Program-made: the position numbers and the translations under genes
Part shown: one piece after another, positions 23,868 through 34,708 of the stretch
Layout of the letters: the number at the start of each line of letters is the position of its first letter
Position numbering within the stretch: the first letter of the stretch is position 1
Notes under the pieces: model-generated
Told to the model about the DNA's origin: nothing
The model's input: only the letters and a program-made list of their open reading frames with translations
The model's database searches: none
Assembly: GCF_000471905.2 (NCBI RefSeq)
Contig: NW_006499799.1
Span: 5,232,530 to 5,296,529 of the forward strand
Source of the DNA: Amborella trichopoda
Taxonomy: Eukaryota; Streptophyta; Magnoliopsida; Amborellales; Amborellaceae
Reading direction: 5' to 3'
Length of the DNA stretch: 64,000 nucleotides

Positions 23868-24033
23868 GTCTGTTTTCTCAAATTTATTCACTTGGGGGCC
23901 AAAGTTTCTCATCTGGGCTTAGAATTCCTAGTTTTGCATTTTATATAGTTGGAATGAGTTGTGAAATGAGGAATCTCAGTTGACATGGCTAACTCTTCAT
24001 ACCTGTTGTGTATCAATGACATATCTTATACAG

Positions 24034-24110
24034 TATTCACAACAACAATTTCATTTGACTACAACACAATAGCTGGGCGGATTAGGGAGCTTGCTTTCCT
24101 GAATACTGAT
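24034..24110 (+). CDS. GYRB: GYRB exon: ATPase/transducer junction
   Basis: A 77-base exon: two bases completing the split valine, then 25 codons. The acceptor is TTATACAG and the donor GTAAGG. It encodes [20 protein letters not shown] and AFLNTD. The [13 protein letters not shown] block is strongly conserved in bacterial-type GyrB. It sits 166 bases after the previous exon, one of only two short introns with the ancestral look in this locus. The following intron is 13.2 kb. Confidence 0.93.
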
Positions 24111-24640
24111 GTAAGGTTTTTCATAGGATGTTTAGCATTTCATTTCTTTCTATCATGGCTGTAATTATTTTCCAAAATCATTGAAATTGAACTTTTTGAT
24201 TTTACCGCAAGATTTCAATTTTTTTTTTTCTTGAAGTATATGATCTTGGTGCAATAGATTAATCTTATTATGTGCTTTATGTGAAACTTTGTTCTTTCCC
24301 TTGGGAAGCTATTTTCCCTATCATTCATAAAAAAATTGTGGCTTTGTGTAAGGGAACCACTTTTACTTAGTCCTGTAACAAGTGTTCATGTAACCAGAAA
24401 TATATCCCGTTGTACACTTCCTCTTGGCGATTACACAAAATGATGTTAGATACCAATGTGGGCATGATTCTTCTTGAGAAATTGAAAAAGTATGTGCTTA
24501 CTTGGAGAAGCTAGTAGTTTCCATTTTCTGATATCCTAATTGTTGAGGGAGGAGAAATTTAAACACATCTGATCTTGTTAAGAGTTGAAATGCCTTAATT
24601 TGTACTAGTTAATTGTTTGATTCTTGTTATGACGGAGTTT
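24111..24640 (+). other. Start of the 13.2-kb intron, no repeat recognised
   Basis: AT-rich intron sequence between the GTAAGG donor and the L1 tail. Nothing is identified. Confidence 0.5.
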
Positions 24641-24653
24641 TGGAGATGGTTGG

Positions 24654-24881
24654 TAACCGGTTTTTTTTTTTTTTTTTTTTTTTTTTGTTTTTTTTTTTTT
24701 TTTTGAGAAATGTTAACATTGTATTACTATGACAGTAATAGTTACAGACCACGTTGTGGTTTCCATTCCCACGGACACCTTCAAAAAGCTAACTCCTAAT
24801 CTATTTGAAAAAAATGGGTAGAGGCCTGTCTTCCCACTGAATTACCCAAAAACACTTCACAAATATTGTTTGCCTTCGGTC
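24654..24881 (-). mobile_element. 5'-truncated L1 tail insertion with target duplication
   Basis: A long T run (24661-24704 with one G) reads as a poly(A) tail on the minus strand. The preceding sequence there contains AGTAATACAATGTTAACATT, matching the 3' end of the L1 at 39810-39837. The target TGGAGATGGTTGG occurs on both sides (24641-24653 and 24882-24894). This is standard target-primed LINE insertion with only the 3' end copied. Confidence 0.8.
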
Positions 24882-25259
24882 TGGAGATGGTTGGAATTGC
24901 CAATTGTATTGTAGTTGACTGTTCTTTTCTTTTTATGAGTGCATGTTTTTGTAACATTCTTTCATTTATTTCAAAAGATATATCAATATCTATATGGTTA
25001 CCCTCAACCATATTTGTGGGCGTTATCAGAATGAAAGTTCTTACTGTAGTGGTTTTTTTATGAATAGATGATAGAAAGTTTAGAAGGTTTCTTTGGAGAG
25101 TTATATACGCACTGTAGCCAGTTCAAATGGTTTGCATGATCAGTTGCTAGATCATGCACAACCAATACCTCTTTATCTCATTGCAATTGGAAGTTTTGAT
25201 ATTTTCTTTGATTTTTAGAAGGCTGTTTTTTTTTTTTACCTTGGGAAGTATTAAAAGAA

Positions 25260-25650
25260 GGGTGTGGTTTCTATAAGGTTGCAACCTTAAACAATCCAAT
25301 TAAGGTGCACCTCCAAATTTTATCATAGCATGTAAATTTGATGTAAAAAATTCTTAGGATTATTTAAAAATCTATTTTTATATCTAATTATAAAAATTTA
25401 AACTCCAAAAATGGTTAAAATCAAGTAGATCTATAAACATATGAAAATCTTGAAAAATGGACGGTTTAGATGATATGTTGCAAGATGCACTATTTTTGGG
25501 ACAAAATCTCTTTTTTTTTTTCAGTACATCTCGATGTCGAGATGATCAATTATAGGGTTTTTCAAAATTAAAACAACCTTTTCCAATGGATTTTTGAGGT
25601 ACATCTGTAGTTCTACATTTTAAGGTTGCAACCTTATATAAACTTTTTCT
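25260..25650. mobile_element. Mutator-like MITE with perfect 9-bp target duplication
   Basis: Flanked by TTAAAAGAA at 25251-25259 and 25651-25659. The inverted ends carry the 14-base palindrome AAGGTTGCAACCTT, within GGTTTCTATAAGG.. at the start and ..CCTTATATAAACTTT at the end. At 391 bp it has no coding capacity. The 9-bp duplication points to Mutator-type transposition. A second, damaged copy lies at 18538-18952. Confidence 0.85.
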
Positions 25651-25659
25651 TTAAAAGAA

Positions 25660-27054
25660 TTATCCGACTTTCCTTGAAGTAGATCATCCAAATTATTTTG
25701 GCAAGAGGCTCGCTATACTGGCTTTTTATGAAAACTCTTGCTAGGGGAAGGAAAGTGATTAATGCCCTACACTAGTAGAATGGCTGAATGTTAGTCAATG
25801 AGACCAACAGCTTATGACGTCATGCGGTCAAAACAATTCAGAAGTAAAGTGAGGGTGAAGTTATTGTAGAGATGTGATATTGTGATTGTGGTTATCTCAG
25901 CCAACGGTTGGATAAGGGGAAATTATAAGTTTTATGGGGAAGCATAGAAAGCTTGCCCGACATGACATTATTTACTTTTGATACATAGAGGTTATAATTT
26001 TATTTCGAAATTTAGTATCAGAGTTCATTTCTTCTTTCACCTAAGTCCAACTTCGAATTAGAAGTTTAAGCATACCATGGCAGGTCTTTTCTCAAATTGT
26101 TGTTGCCGAGTGTATGTGTTTACGTGTCTTTTTGTCTTTGGTATTGTTGTCTGTTATCATATAACTAGAGTGAAGGATCTGCATGTTCTTATATATCTGC
26201 GCAATCACATTTTAATCACACCAGCTAGGACTGATGATTTTTTTCTCCACCCGTTTCATTCTTCAGAGTTTTTATTCTACTGCTTATCTCTCTCTTCCTC
26301 CATGCATGTGAAGTTTAGACCTGCATCGTAATTTAGGTTTCACATGGTACCGGAGCAGTAAACTGTCCTCTTTGTTGTTGTAGATACCTTTTTCTAGAGC
26401 CGAAAAGTGTAGGAGATGAACGCAAACCTATAACTCATTAACTTGTGCTGATGTCATCATAATGACTAATGATATCATCTTACATCATATGTGGTCTTAG
26501 AACCTAAATTTTTTGATGGGTATTTTTCCACTTTTTGAGTTGATTCATTTGATATGCATATTAATGTATATATGGGATTTTCGACAGATAACAACCCTCA
26601 AAATAACATGGATTAATGTTAGAACCACTTGTGAACAGTACTTGTACCTTCAATACCCTTACACAATAGATATAGAGCTAAAAAAAAAGGGTATTGTAGT
26701 CTTTTGTTATGAATAGTTAAGAGAGGGAACTAATTCTTGGGCAAAAAGGCATCTCTCTCGGCATCACTTTTATTTCTCTCATCCGCTGATCTCTCTCTCA
26801 TCCACCCATCTTCTCATTGCTGAGCTTGCATTTCCCACTGTGTCCCATTTCTCTATGCTAAGCAAGAAATCTCTTGTCATCTTTATATAGATCCATCCAA
26901 TTGCTCACTCTCTTCATCTCGTTACTCATACTACTAAACTCTCTCTCTCTTTCTCTCTCTCTCTCTCTAAAAAGCTTCCTAGTTTGCTTATTTCCAGAAA
27001 TGTTCAAGCACAATTAGGTGACAACATCACATTGAACAACATTTTGGGAAGCAA
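25660..27054 (+). other. Unassigned intronic sequence
   Basis: No element recognised. A CT microsatellite (26939-26969) and other CT-rich tracts (26750-26960) precede the next hAT. Confidence 0.45.
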
Positions 27055-27062
27055 GAAGAGAA

Positions 27063-28960
27063 GTGATTCAAAATGCGGCACGCCTAGGTGGGCCTAGGTG
27101 CATCGCTCAAGCTGCAGCGGTCCTTTTGGGCTGGCGTCCAGGGACTGAGGAGTGAAAATCTTGCTCGTGGAGGGCCATTTTCATCCTTTGCCCCCTTTAA
27201 AGTAAAAGGGGGGGGGGGGGGGGGGGGGGTGGTTGTTTAGGTTGACCTATCCCTTTTGTTACCTTTAGTGAGTGAAACCGTTTTGACAAAAAAAAAAAAT
27301 ACATTTGTGCATTTCTGTGAGATCGATTGGGTTTTTCAATACTAAAATCGATCCTAATATCATCCTTTTGGTTTGGATTTGATTTTGTGGATTTTTGAAG
27401 CTTATTAGGGGGTTTTTAGGAAGCATTTGAGATTGAGAAACATCTCAAAGATTGAAGATTGAGCTAAAAGGTTAGTTAAGAATATTCATATTTGAGATTT
27501 TATTATTACTTCAATGTCTTCTCCTTCATAGTTGGGATAAGGCTTAGATGATGATGATTATTTCAATATCTTCTTCGGGTGCTTCTAGAAGTGGTGATCC
27601 GGGTTGGAAGTATGATTATCCAAGTGACAAAATTTGTACAAGATGTAATTATTGCGAGAAAGATACTAATGGGGGTTATAAACCGATTCTAAGAATACCC
27701 TACCGGTATTAAGGGGGTTGTTGCCCTGTTTAAACATATTCATGAAGTTATCAAGGATGTGATTCAACAATATTTGAGTTCGGTAAGACACAAAAAGGAA
27801 TAAAAGGAGCCTTGTCGTTTGGATAAGTCTTCTCCTGGTTCTTCTTAAAGTGGTGATCCATGTCGGAAGTATGATTATAACCCAAATCTAAATGTTCAAA
27901 ATTGTATAAGGTGTAGCTTTTGTGAAAAAGATACCAATGAGAGTATTAATCGGTTCAAGAAACATCTTGCTGGTATTAAAGAGAATATTGTTTTTTATAG
28001 TGAAGCTGTTAGGGATGAGATTAGAGAACATATGAATTTGGTAAAACCAAAAAAGGTCGAAAAGTAGTCTTGTTATATGGACATTTCTTCTCCAGGTTTT
28101 TCAAAAAGTGGTGATCTGGGTTGCGGGTATGGTTATAACCTGAATCTGAATTACAAAAATGGTATAAGGTGTAATTAATGTGCAAATGATACTAATGGGG
28201 GTATTTACTAGTTCACGAAACACTTTACTGGTATTAGGGAGGATTTGCCCCTTGTAAATCCTGAGGCTACCAGGGAGGTGATTAAACAATATTTGAGTTC
28301 AATATCATGCAAAAAGTAAGAAAAGGGTGAAGAGGCATTAGGTAGAGCAGCCAACACAACTAGGACTGTAGACCATCTGCATAGAGCAAGAGGCGAATAA
28401 AAGAAGACAAGGAAGAGGCAGATTCCAATGAAACGGAGGAGGACGATAGTTATGTTGAAGGGGGAGATGACTTTGATGATGATGGACTCTATTCAGATGC
28501 ATATGATGAGGCTTACCCTAGCTTTTCTGATGATGATGACCGAAGACTCTTGACTCTTGTGTCTTTAGAGTGTATATATTTTTTTTCTTATTTTCTAGTT
28601 TCTACTTATGTGTATTCCTGTATCACTATATCATTGTATGAAACTCTGGATTATGGAGTGGTATGGACTATGGAGCATGGAGTATGGTTTATGGAGTATG
28701 GATTATAGATTGTGTTTGTATTACTAATTTACTATTATATCTTATTTTGGTTGTGCTAGTAGTCTATTACTAATTTGCAATTGTTTGGAACTTTGGTTTA
28801 TGGGATTTTTAAATTTGTAATATTTTATGATGTATTACTTATATTTCCCTCCTCCTCTTCTTCAACCTAGTCTGTCCAGATTTTTTAGCACCGGCTTAAG
28901 CACTGCGCCGCCAGGTCCACCATGACCGCATAGGCGTCACCCGTCGTTTTTTAAACCACT
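27063..28960 (+). mobile_element. hAT derivative encoding three degenerate BED-finger copies
   Basis: Ends GTGATTCAAAATGCGGC and GTCGTTTTTTAAACCACT are inverted. Flanks GAAGAGAA (27055-27062) and GAAGAGGA (28961-28968) match at 7 of 8. Subterminal CGCCTAGGTG words link it to the CCTAGGCGG family. A 22-base G run lies at 27208-27229. The interior has transposase remnants: three BED-type N-terminal modules and an acidic tail. The central hAT RNase H-like catalytic domain and dimerisation region are absent, so it cannot move on its own. Confidence 0.85.
27580..28535 (+). pseudogene. Tandem BED zinc-finger remnant of a hAT transposase
   Basis: Three copies spaced roughly 260 bases read, with stops and frame changes: SGDPGWKYDYPSDKICTRCN with YCEKDTNGG (27590-27690); SGDPCRKYDYNPNLN with CIRCSFCEKDTN and RFKKHLAGIKENI (27850-28060); and SGDLGCGYGY with IRCN, stop, CANDTNGGIY and KHFTGIRE (28095-28310). 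The C-x2-C and following histidine are the BED metal ligands; copy 2 keeps C-x2-C and KKHLAG. An acidic stretch (EEDDSY, GGDDFDDDG, 28400-28530) resembles the C-terminal tail of such transposases. No DDE-type catalytic core lies between. Confidence 0.75.
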
Positions 28961-28968
28961 GAAGAGGA

Positions 28969-29134
28969 GCATCTGTTTATGGTGTGTCAAAAGGGCCCCA
29001 TCCTATCCCAATCCAAGGAAGCTCTATGGCAACTTTTGCATTTGATAAAACCACGTGCTGCCTCCATGTGTATTATGGCTGGGCTATATACTTGCTCATT
29101 GAGATTGTTGAGCAATGCGTTAGATGCATAGGAA

Positions 29135-29174
<40 letters not shown>

Positions 29175-30019
29175 AACTCAGCAATGAGAAGATTTACAAT
29201 GATATCTGTGTGAGAAAGAGAGAGAGATGGGGTGGCTCAACAATGAAACAGTGGGTCATTCACTTTTCTCTCTTTCTTCTAGAGAGCGAAAGTGGGGGGA
29301 GTTGTAGTGAGAGAAGAAGGATTCTATGGCTTAAAAGGGCATCATTGATGTGAAGCAAAGTAGGATGGAGAATGGAGGGAACTTGAAGGGATCGAAGAAG
29401 GAGATAAAGCATACGAGCATGGCTCATGACCCGTCTTCTTCTTCTCTGATAAATTAATCAGACCTCATTCTGGTTCAAAATGTTCAGTTTAGTGTTTTGA
29501 GAAGGGTTTTGGTGAATTTGCACGAGGTGATCCTCGGGACCAAGCTCGCCATTCTCTTCGTTACAGTCCCCATCGACTTTGTTGTTGATTACTGCCATTT
29601 CGGCATTGTGAATGATGTAAACTCCAATGGAGAAAAGCTTTTCTCTCTCTACTTTTCGGCCCGTCAAAATAGAAACTACTTTTGCTTTTTATTTTCTCCC
29701 TCTCTTTCTCCCACTCTCTCTCTATCTATCTATCTTAAAGGCTCTTCTCAAATTTGGCTGACTAGTTCAAACGTTTTCTCTGGAAAATCTATTTTCTACA
29801 TTGTCTTTTTATTTGCCACTATAACCTCGCAGCTTTTCATCTTGGGAGGGAAGAGATGTGGCCACAAGGGTACTGCCTCAGAATGTGGGTAACTTTTTTG
29901 GTTTTTCCCCTCGTGTCAAAAGACTATACAAGGGTTTTGAAGGTAAAAAGAACATTTCAAGTGGTTTTAACATTAACCTATGTTATTTTGAGGGTTGTTT
30001 ACTGTGTATATATATATAT
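28969..30019 (+). other. Unassigned intronic sequence with GA microsatellites
   Basis: (GA)n at about 29138-29171 and a shorter one at 29212-29226. CT-rich tracts lie at 29696-29740. Open frames here are low-complexity or weak. Confidence 0.45.
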
Positions 30020-30027
30020 ATCTATAT

Positions 30028-30332
30028 TAGTGTTTCAAAAAGTGCTATGCGGCACCTAGGCAGTCAGGGGGTCTAGGCCACCTAGCGCCTAGGCCGGCGC
30101 CCAGAACCTGGGTGGCCCAATAGAGTTGTTTTTTTTAGGTTTTTTCTCTCTAAAATAGCCTTTAATGGGTTTTTGGTTTCAAATGAACCTAAAACCCACA
30201 ATTTTACCCCTTTAGTATTAAAAAAATGACCCAAAAATACCCTCAAGGAGCGCATTTCCTCCCTTGGGCCGCCACCTAGGCGGGTTTAGGCAGGGCGCCT
30301 AGGCATTGGGCAGTCCGCTTTTTGAAACAGTG
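30028..30332. mobile_element. Small hAT-like MITE of the CCTAGGCGG family
   Basis: It starts TAGTGTTTCAAAAAG and ends CTTTTTGAAACAGTG. Flanks ATCTATAT (30020-30027) and ATATATAT (30333-30340) match 7 of 8, in a TA microsatellite. Subterminal words include GGCACCTAGGC, CTAGCGCCTAGGCCGGCGCC and GCCACCTAGGCGGG. At 305 bp this is the shortest family member here. Confidence 0.8.
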
Positions 30333-30340
30333 ATATATAT

Positions 30341-30578
30341 GTATATATATGTGGGAAATTTGCATTAAAATATATGTAACTACTCCATATTACTTAAACA
30401 TAAACCTATTGTCTAGTATTACATACCAGTATAGCCATATGAATACGTGGCCAAAGAGTGATATAAAAGGCAGAATACATGGAAATTAGTACAATGAAAA
30501 GACTGGAGAGAGAACTTTTGAGAGACCTTAAGATGGAGGGAGAAAGGAGGGGTGAGAACAGGAAAAAAAGATATTTAC

Positions 30579-30618
<40 letters not shown>

Positions 30619-30929
30619 GTAAGTGAGGAGGAGAAGAGAGTGTGTGNNNNNNNNNNNNNNNNNNNNNNNNNNNNNNNNNNNNNNNNNNNNNNNNNNNNNN
30701 NNNNNNNNNNNNNNNNNNNNNNNNNNNNNNNNNNNNNNNNNNNNNNNNNNNNNNNNNNNNNNNNNNNNNNNNNNNNNNNNNNNNNNNNNNNNNNNNNNNN
30801 NNNNNNNNNNNNNNNNNNNNNNNNNNNNNNNNNNNNNNNNNNNNNNNNNNNNNNNNNNNNNNNNNNNNNNNNNNNNNNNNNNNNNNNNNNNNNNNNNNNN
30901 NNNNNNNNNNNNNNNNNNNNNNNNNNNNN

Positions 30930-30977
<48 letters not shown>

Positions 30978-31444
30978 GAAAGTTGAGGTGGACGAAAGAG
31001 AGTGTGTGGCATGAGACACAATAAAGTGGGGTTTTTAAAGAAGATATGAAGATTTTTTTTTTTCTTTTTCTTCGGGGTGGGGTGTGGGGCGAGCAGAGTG
31101 AAGAGGGAGAAGCTGAGGAAGGGGACATAGACGGGAGAGATTGCGGATAGACTCATGTTGGCAGGGATTGCAGGGAGGGGAAGCCGTTAGGTTCTCATCT
31201 TGCATTATGAGATGGTGGTAATGGAGGTTCTTGTGAATTTCCAGTTTCCTTTAGTGAGTTCTGGCCTCCACTTCGCTCCGTTTGATATTTCAGCCATCTC
31301 TATTTGAAGCTCAAGTTTAAGTGAATTGCGCATATTTTACCTTGTTAAATAGCCTGTTTTGATAGGCATAATGTTTCATGTATGGCAAGGCATTGGTCCT
31401 TAGAGGTGGGAAAGAAAAATTGGTATAAGATCTTCCTTGTTTAA
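30341..31444. other. GA-microsatellite region with assembly gap
   Basis: GA repeats at about 30580-30614 and 30930-30974 bracket a 283-base gap (30647-30929). Open frames with poly-RE or poly-SL translation are microsatellite artefacts. 31140-31440 shows nothing recognisable. Confidence 0.6.
30647..30929. other. Assembly gap of 283 N
   Basis: Undetermined bases flanked by GA microsatellite; the size is not a round number, so it may be an estimated gap. Confidence 0.99.
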
Positions 31445-31609
31445 CTCTTTTGGTTTTTTCACAGAATCGCTAATTGCCATAGACAAGACAACTCTATCTC
31501 CACTGTTAAAGTTGGAAATAGGATTTTGGATTAAACTCCCGATGTAGAATCAGCCCTCCTTTCCTTTTTCCAAAATCTTTACTCTGCCCCATCGGTTCCC
31601 AGACCTAGA

Positions 31610-33084
31610 ATGGGTGACTTACGGTTCCTAACTGCTCTCGTTCATTGGGCCCAGTGGCTGGAATGTCCCTTCTCTGAAACTAGAGATCATGGGAGCTATC
31701 GAGGACTTGGCAAAGACAAAGATCCAGGCCTGGATGGATTATTAGTAGCTCCTTTTAAGATTTTATGGGAAACTTTCACGGCTGACTTCCTGAGCTTCTT
31801 CGAAGAATTCTTTCATTGGAGTATCCTCCACAAAGCTATCAATGCCACCCTCATTGCTCTTGTCCCCAAAATGGAAGGGCAGAGGAGTTGAACGACTTCC
31901 GACCAATCAGCTTGGTCAACTCCACTTACAAGATACTATCCAAAGTTTTGACGTTTAGGCTGAAAGAGGTCCTCCCCTTCATGATTTCTATTAAAGATAG
32001 GTAGATCCTAGATAGGGTCTTGGTGACACAGGAATGCTTGCACTCTAGGCACCTCTTAAAAAAACTGGGTCTGATCTTCAAGATTGATTGGGAAAAGACG
32101 TATGATGACATCGATTGGTCGATCTTGGACGAAACTCTGTCAAGAATGGGGCTTGGGGTTCGATGGAGACAGTGAATGAGGGGTTGCTACTCCAACCCCT
32201 TCTTCGCCGTCCTCATTAATGGTTCACCGAAGGGCTACTTCCCTTCCTCTAGGGGTCTTTGCCATGGGGATCCCCTTTCGCCCTTCCTCTTTGCTATCTC
32301 AGCGGAGGTGTTCAACCAATCTATATCTTGTTTATACCAGTCGGATATTCTCTCCGGTTTCCATAGTAGTTCTCGAGGCCCCATCGTCTCCCACCTTCAG
32401 TATGCCAATGACACACTCGTCTTTATAGATGTTGACCCAGAGGAAATAGAGAACCTACGCCTCTTTCTCAAGTGCTTCGAGTATGCCACGGGCCTCAAAG
32501 TGAACATAGAGAAATCCAAGATGATTGGGGTCGCCCTCACTACCTCTGAGACTAGAGGTCTTATTCCAGACTGGGAGTGCAAAGTGGAGGATCTCCCCTA
32601 CAAGCAACCATGGTCTACGTCTGAGCCTAAACCTAAAAAGAGTAAGTGGGCTCACATTATTGACAAAGTACACTGATGCCAAGTAGGGTGGAAAGGTAGA
32701 TTCTTGTCCTTCGTAGGAAGGACCACACTCATCAAAGCAACCCTGGCTAATTCCTCAGTCTACCTTATGTCCCTATTCCACATGCCCATGTCGGTAGCAA
32801 GGTGTCTTGATCAGTTAATGAGGAACTTTCTTTGGTCAGGGGAAGCCAAATCCAAAAAATTCCACCTCATTTCCTGGGACAAAGTCTGCCCACTGAAGCA
32901 TCTTGGGGGACTTGCGATTCTGATTTTGAGGACACAGAACACAACTCTACTTGGGAAGTGGTGGTGGCGACTCGCATTCCAGAACAACTCGCTCTGGTCC
33001 CAGGGCATCCGCTGCAAATACAAAATCCCGATTGAGTCCTGGCTCCCTGAAGGGAGATCATTAAGCAAGGCCTCAAGAGCTTGA
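31610..33084 (+). pseudogene. L1 reverse transcriptase pseudogene
   Basis: Blocks in order: KDKDPGLDG; LNDFRPISLVNSTYKILSKV; KIDWEKTYDDIDW (palm aspartate region); CHGDPLSPFLFAISAEV; QYANDTLVFID at about 32398-32430; LPYKQPW; FVGRTTLIKATLANSSVYLM; LMRNFLWSG; and LGGLAILILRTQN. Plant L1 RTs normally have YADDT; here the first catalytic aspartate of the pair is asparagine. Stops occur at 32001, 32173 and 32674. The frame is open over 32176-32676 and 32704-33084. Confidence 0.85.
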
Positions 33085-33539
33085 AAGTCCTTCCTGTCCT
33101 CTCTCTCACTCTTCCAGCAAAACATACGTTTTCACCCTAGGGGCGGCGCAAGAATTCGTTTCTGGTTAGATATTTGGGTGGGCCACATGCTGTTAAGATT
33201 CCTATTCCCTTCACTCTTTTCTCTTGCCACCAACAAATTCTCCACTATGGCTGACATATGTCTATCTCCAGAAATCGTAGAGTCTGGAGTCCTTCATTCA
33301 GACGCCCCCTTTCCGAGGCTGAAACCGTGAACTTTACTGCCCTGTCAGCCATTTTACATTCTACTTTCCTCGCCCTCTCTGGCTTGGACAGCTGGGTGTG
33401 GACCCCCTCCCCATCGGGCTCCTTCTCGATAGCTTCCTTCTACAAAAAACTCTAGCAACCTCCCACCTTCCCCCATGCACCGACATGGTTGTATCTAAGG
33501 TATGGTCCTCAATAGCACCACCTAAAGTACAAGCTTTAA

Positions 33540-34440
33540 TTGGATAGCGTGCTCAAAAAAAGCCCTTACTGTAGACCAACTACAAAGGAGGGGTATGCCC
33601 ATTTCCAATCGTTGTGCTATATGCCTCTGTGAGGAAGATTCCAACTCTCATCTCTTTATCCATTGTAACCTTGCCCTCAACCTTTGGAGTCAAATCCTTC
33701 GGCTTTTCGACCTCACCTGGGTTACTCCTGCCTCCCTACCGGCCCTTCTTGATTCCTCCTTGGATTCCCCATGGCCGAAGGCGGGCAGGCACTTATGGAA
33801 GGCTTCCATAGCAGCTACGTTTTGGGTCATTGGGATCGAAAGAAATTCAAGGATTTTTCATGGTGTCAAGTTTGAAGCTTCGGCCCTATTCCACAAGACC
33901 ACCTCTTAGATCATCTTCTTGGCATTCAACCACAAGGCCTTCACTGGCATTTCGGCTGGGCATCTTTCCTACAATATTGGGAAGAAGTTCTCCACTTCCA
34001 CTCTCCTCGGGTCTCACAAGCCAACAGCTGGTCTCCTCCTTTGGCTGGCCTCACCAAACTTAATTTCCATGGATGTTCCCTAGGAAACCCAGCACCAGTA
34101 GGAGCAGGTTAGAGATCACCATGGCAACATTCGTGCCTCTTTTTCCAAGTATATTGGCCTTGCAGACTCTCAGTTCGTTGAGTCTACGGCTTTCCTCCTG
34201 GGCCTCAAAATATTCGATCCCACATGGGGATTACGACTGATTGTTGAGGGAGATGCCAAAAACATTATCTCTTGCGCTGCTGGAAATGCTCCTCCTTTCT
34301 GGTACCTTGCCCCGATTTATGATGAAAGTATGCACATTGCAAGGATATAGCTGTCTCATGGAAGCATATCTAGAGGATGTCAAACGCCTTGTCAGACCAA
34401 CTGGCTAAGGAGGGTGCAAGGGTTTAAGGTGCAGATCCAT
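33540..34440 (+). pseudogene. L1 zf-RVT and RNase H-like remnant
   Basis: KALTVDQLQRRGMPISNRCA and ICLCEEDSNSHLFIHCNLA (33560-33680) form the Cys/His segment called zf-RVT. It is followed by FWVIGIERNSRIFHG-type sequence. Further on, NFHGCSLGNPAP appears where the RNase H first catalytic aspartate is expected (usually NFDG, here NFHG), then VEGDAKNI and SWKHISRMSN..QLAKEGARV. Several stops are present. Confidence 0.75.
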
Positions 34441-34708
34441 AAAAGGTTCTAGTTTTTGCTTGGCACTTCTTTGGGTCTTGGTCCCATTTTTTGCTTTGGA
34501 CCACTACTTACGCAATTTACTTACTTTTGTACATCCTTTGTAATTGGGCAAAACTAATAAGCCCCACCCATTTTTTGTACAGGGTTCCCCTTGTTTGATA
34601 GCCTATTTTTTGCAGAGAGGCGTGGGCCCTCTCGATGGAATACTGTAATCTTCCCTTTGTACTTAATACAGCAGCCAACTTCATTAAAAAAAAAAAAAAG
34701 CTCTTTTG

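Larger units (their letters stand above)
31454..34698 (+). mobile_element. 5'-truncated L1 LINE (ORF2 RT to RNase H, 3' UTR, poly-A)
   Basis: The copy starts inside ORF2 at FFHRIANCHRQDNSIS and runs through reverse transcriptase, the zinc-finger-like zf-RVT segment and an RNase H-like domain to a 3' UTR and A13 tail (34686-34698). CTCTTTTGG at 31445-31453 and at 34700-34708 is a plausible 9-bp target duplication. Stops and frameshifts are scattered through it. Similar 3' UTR words (TTTGGACCACT, TTGTAATTGGGCA) occur in the L1 at 38657-39849. Confidence 0.85.

Noticed and set aside
30406..31156. Long open frames rich in Ser-Leu or Arg-Glu around the second gap
   Set aside because: They are translations of GA/CT microsatellite and N; no protein is supported.
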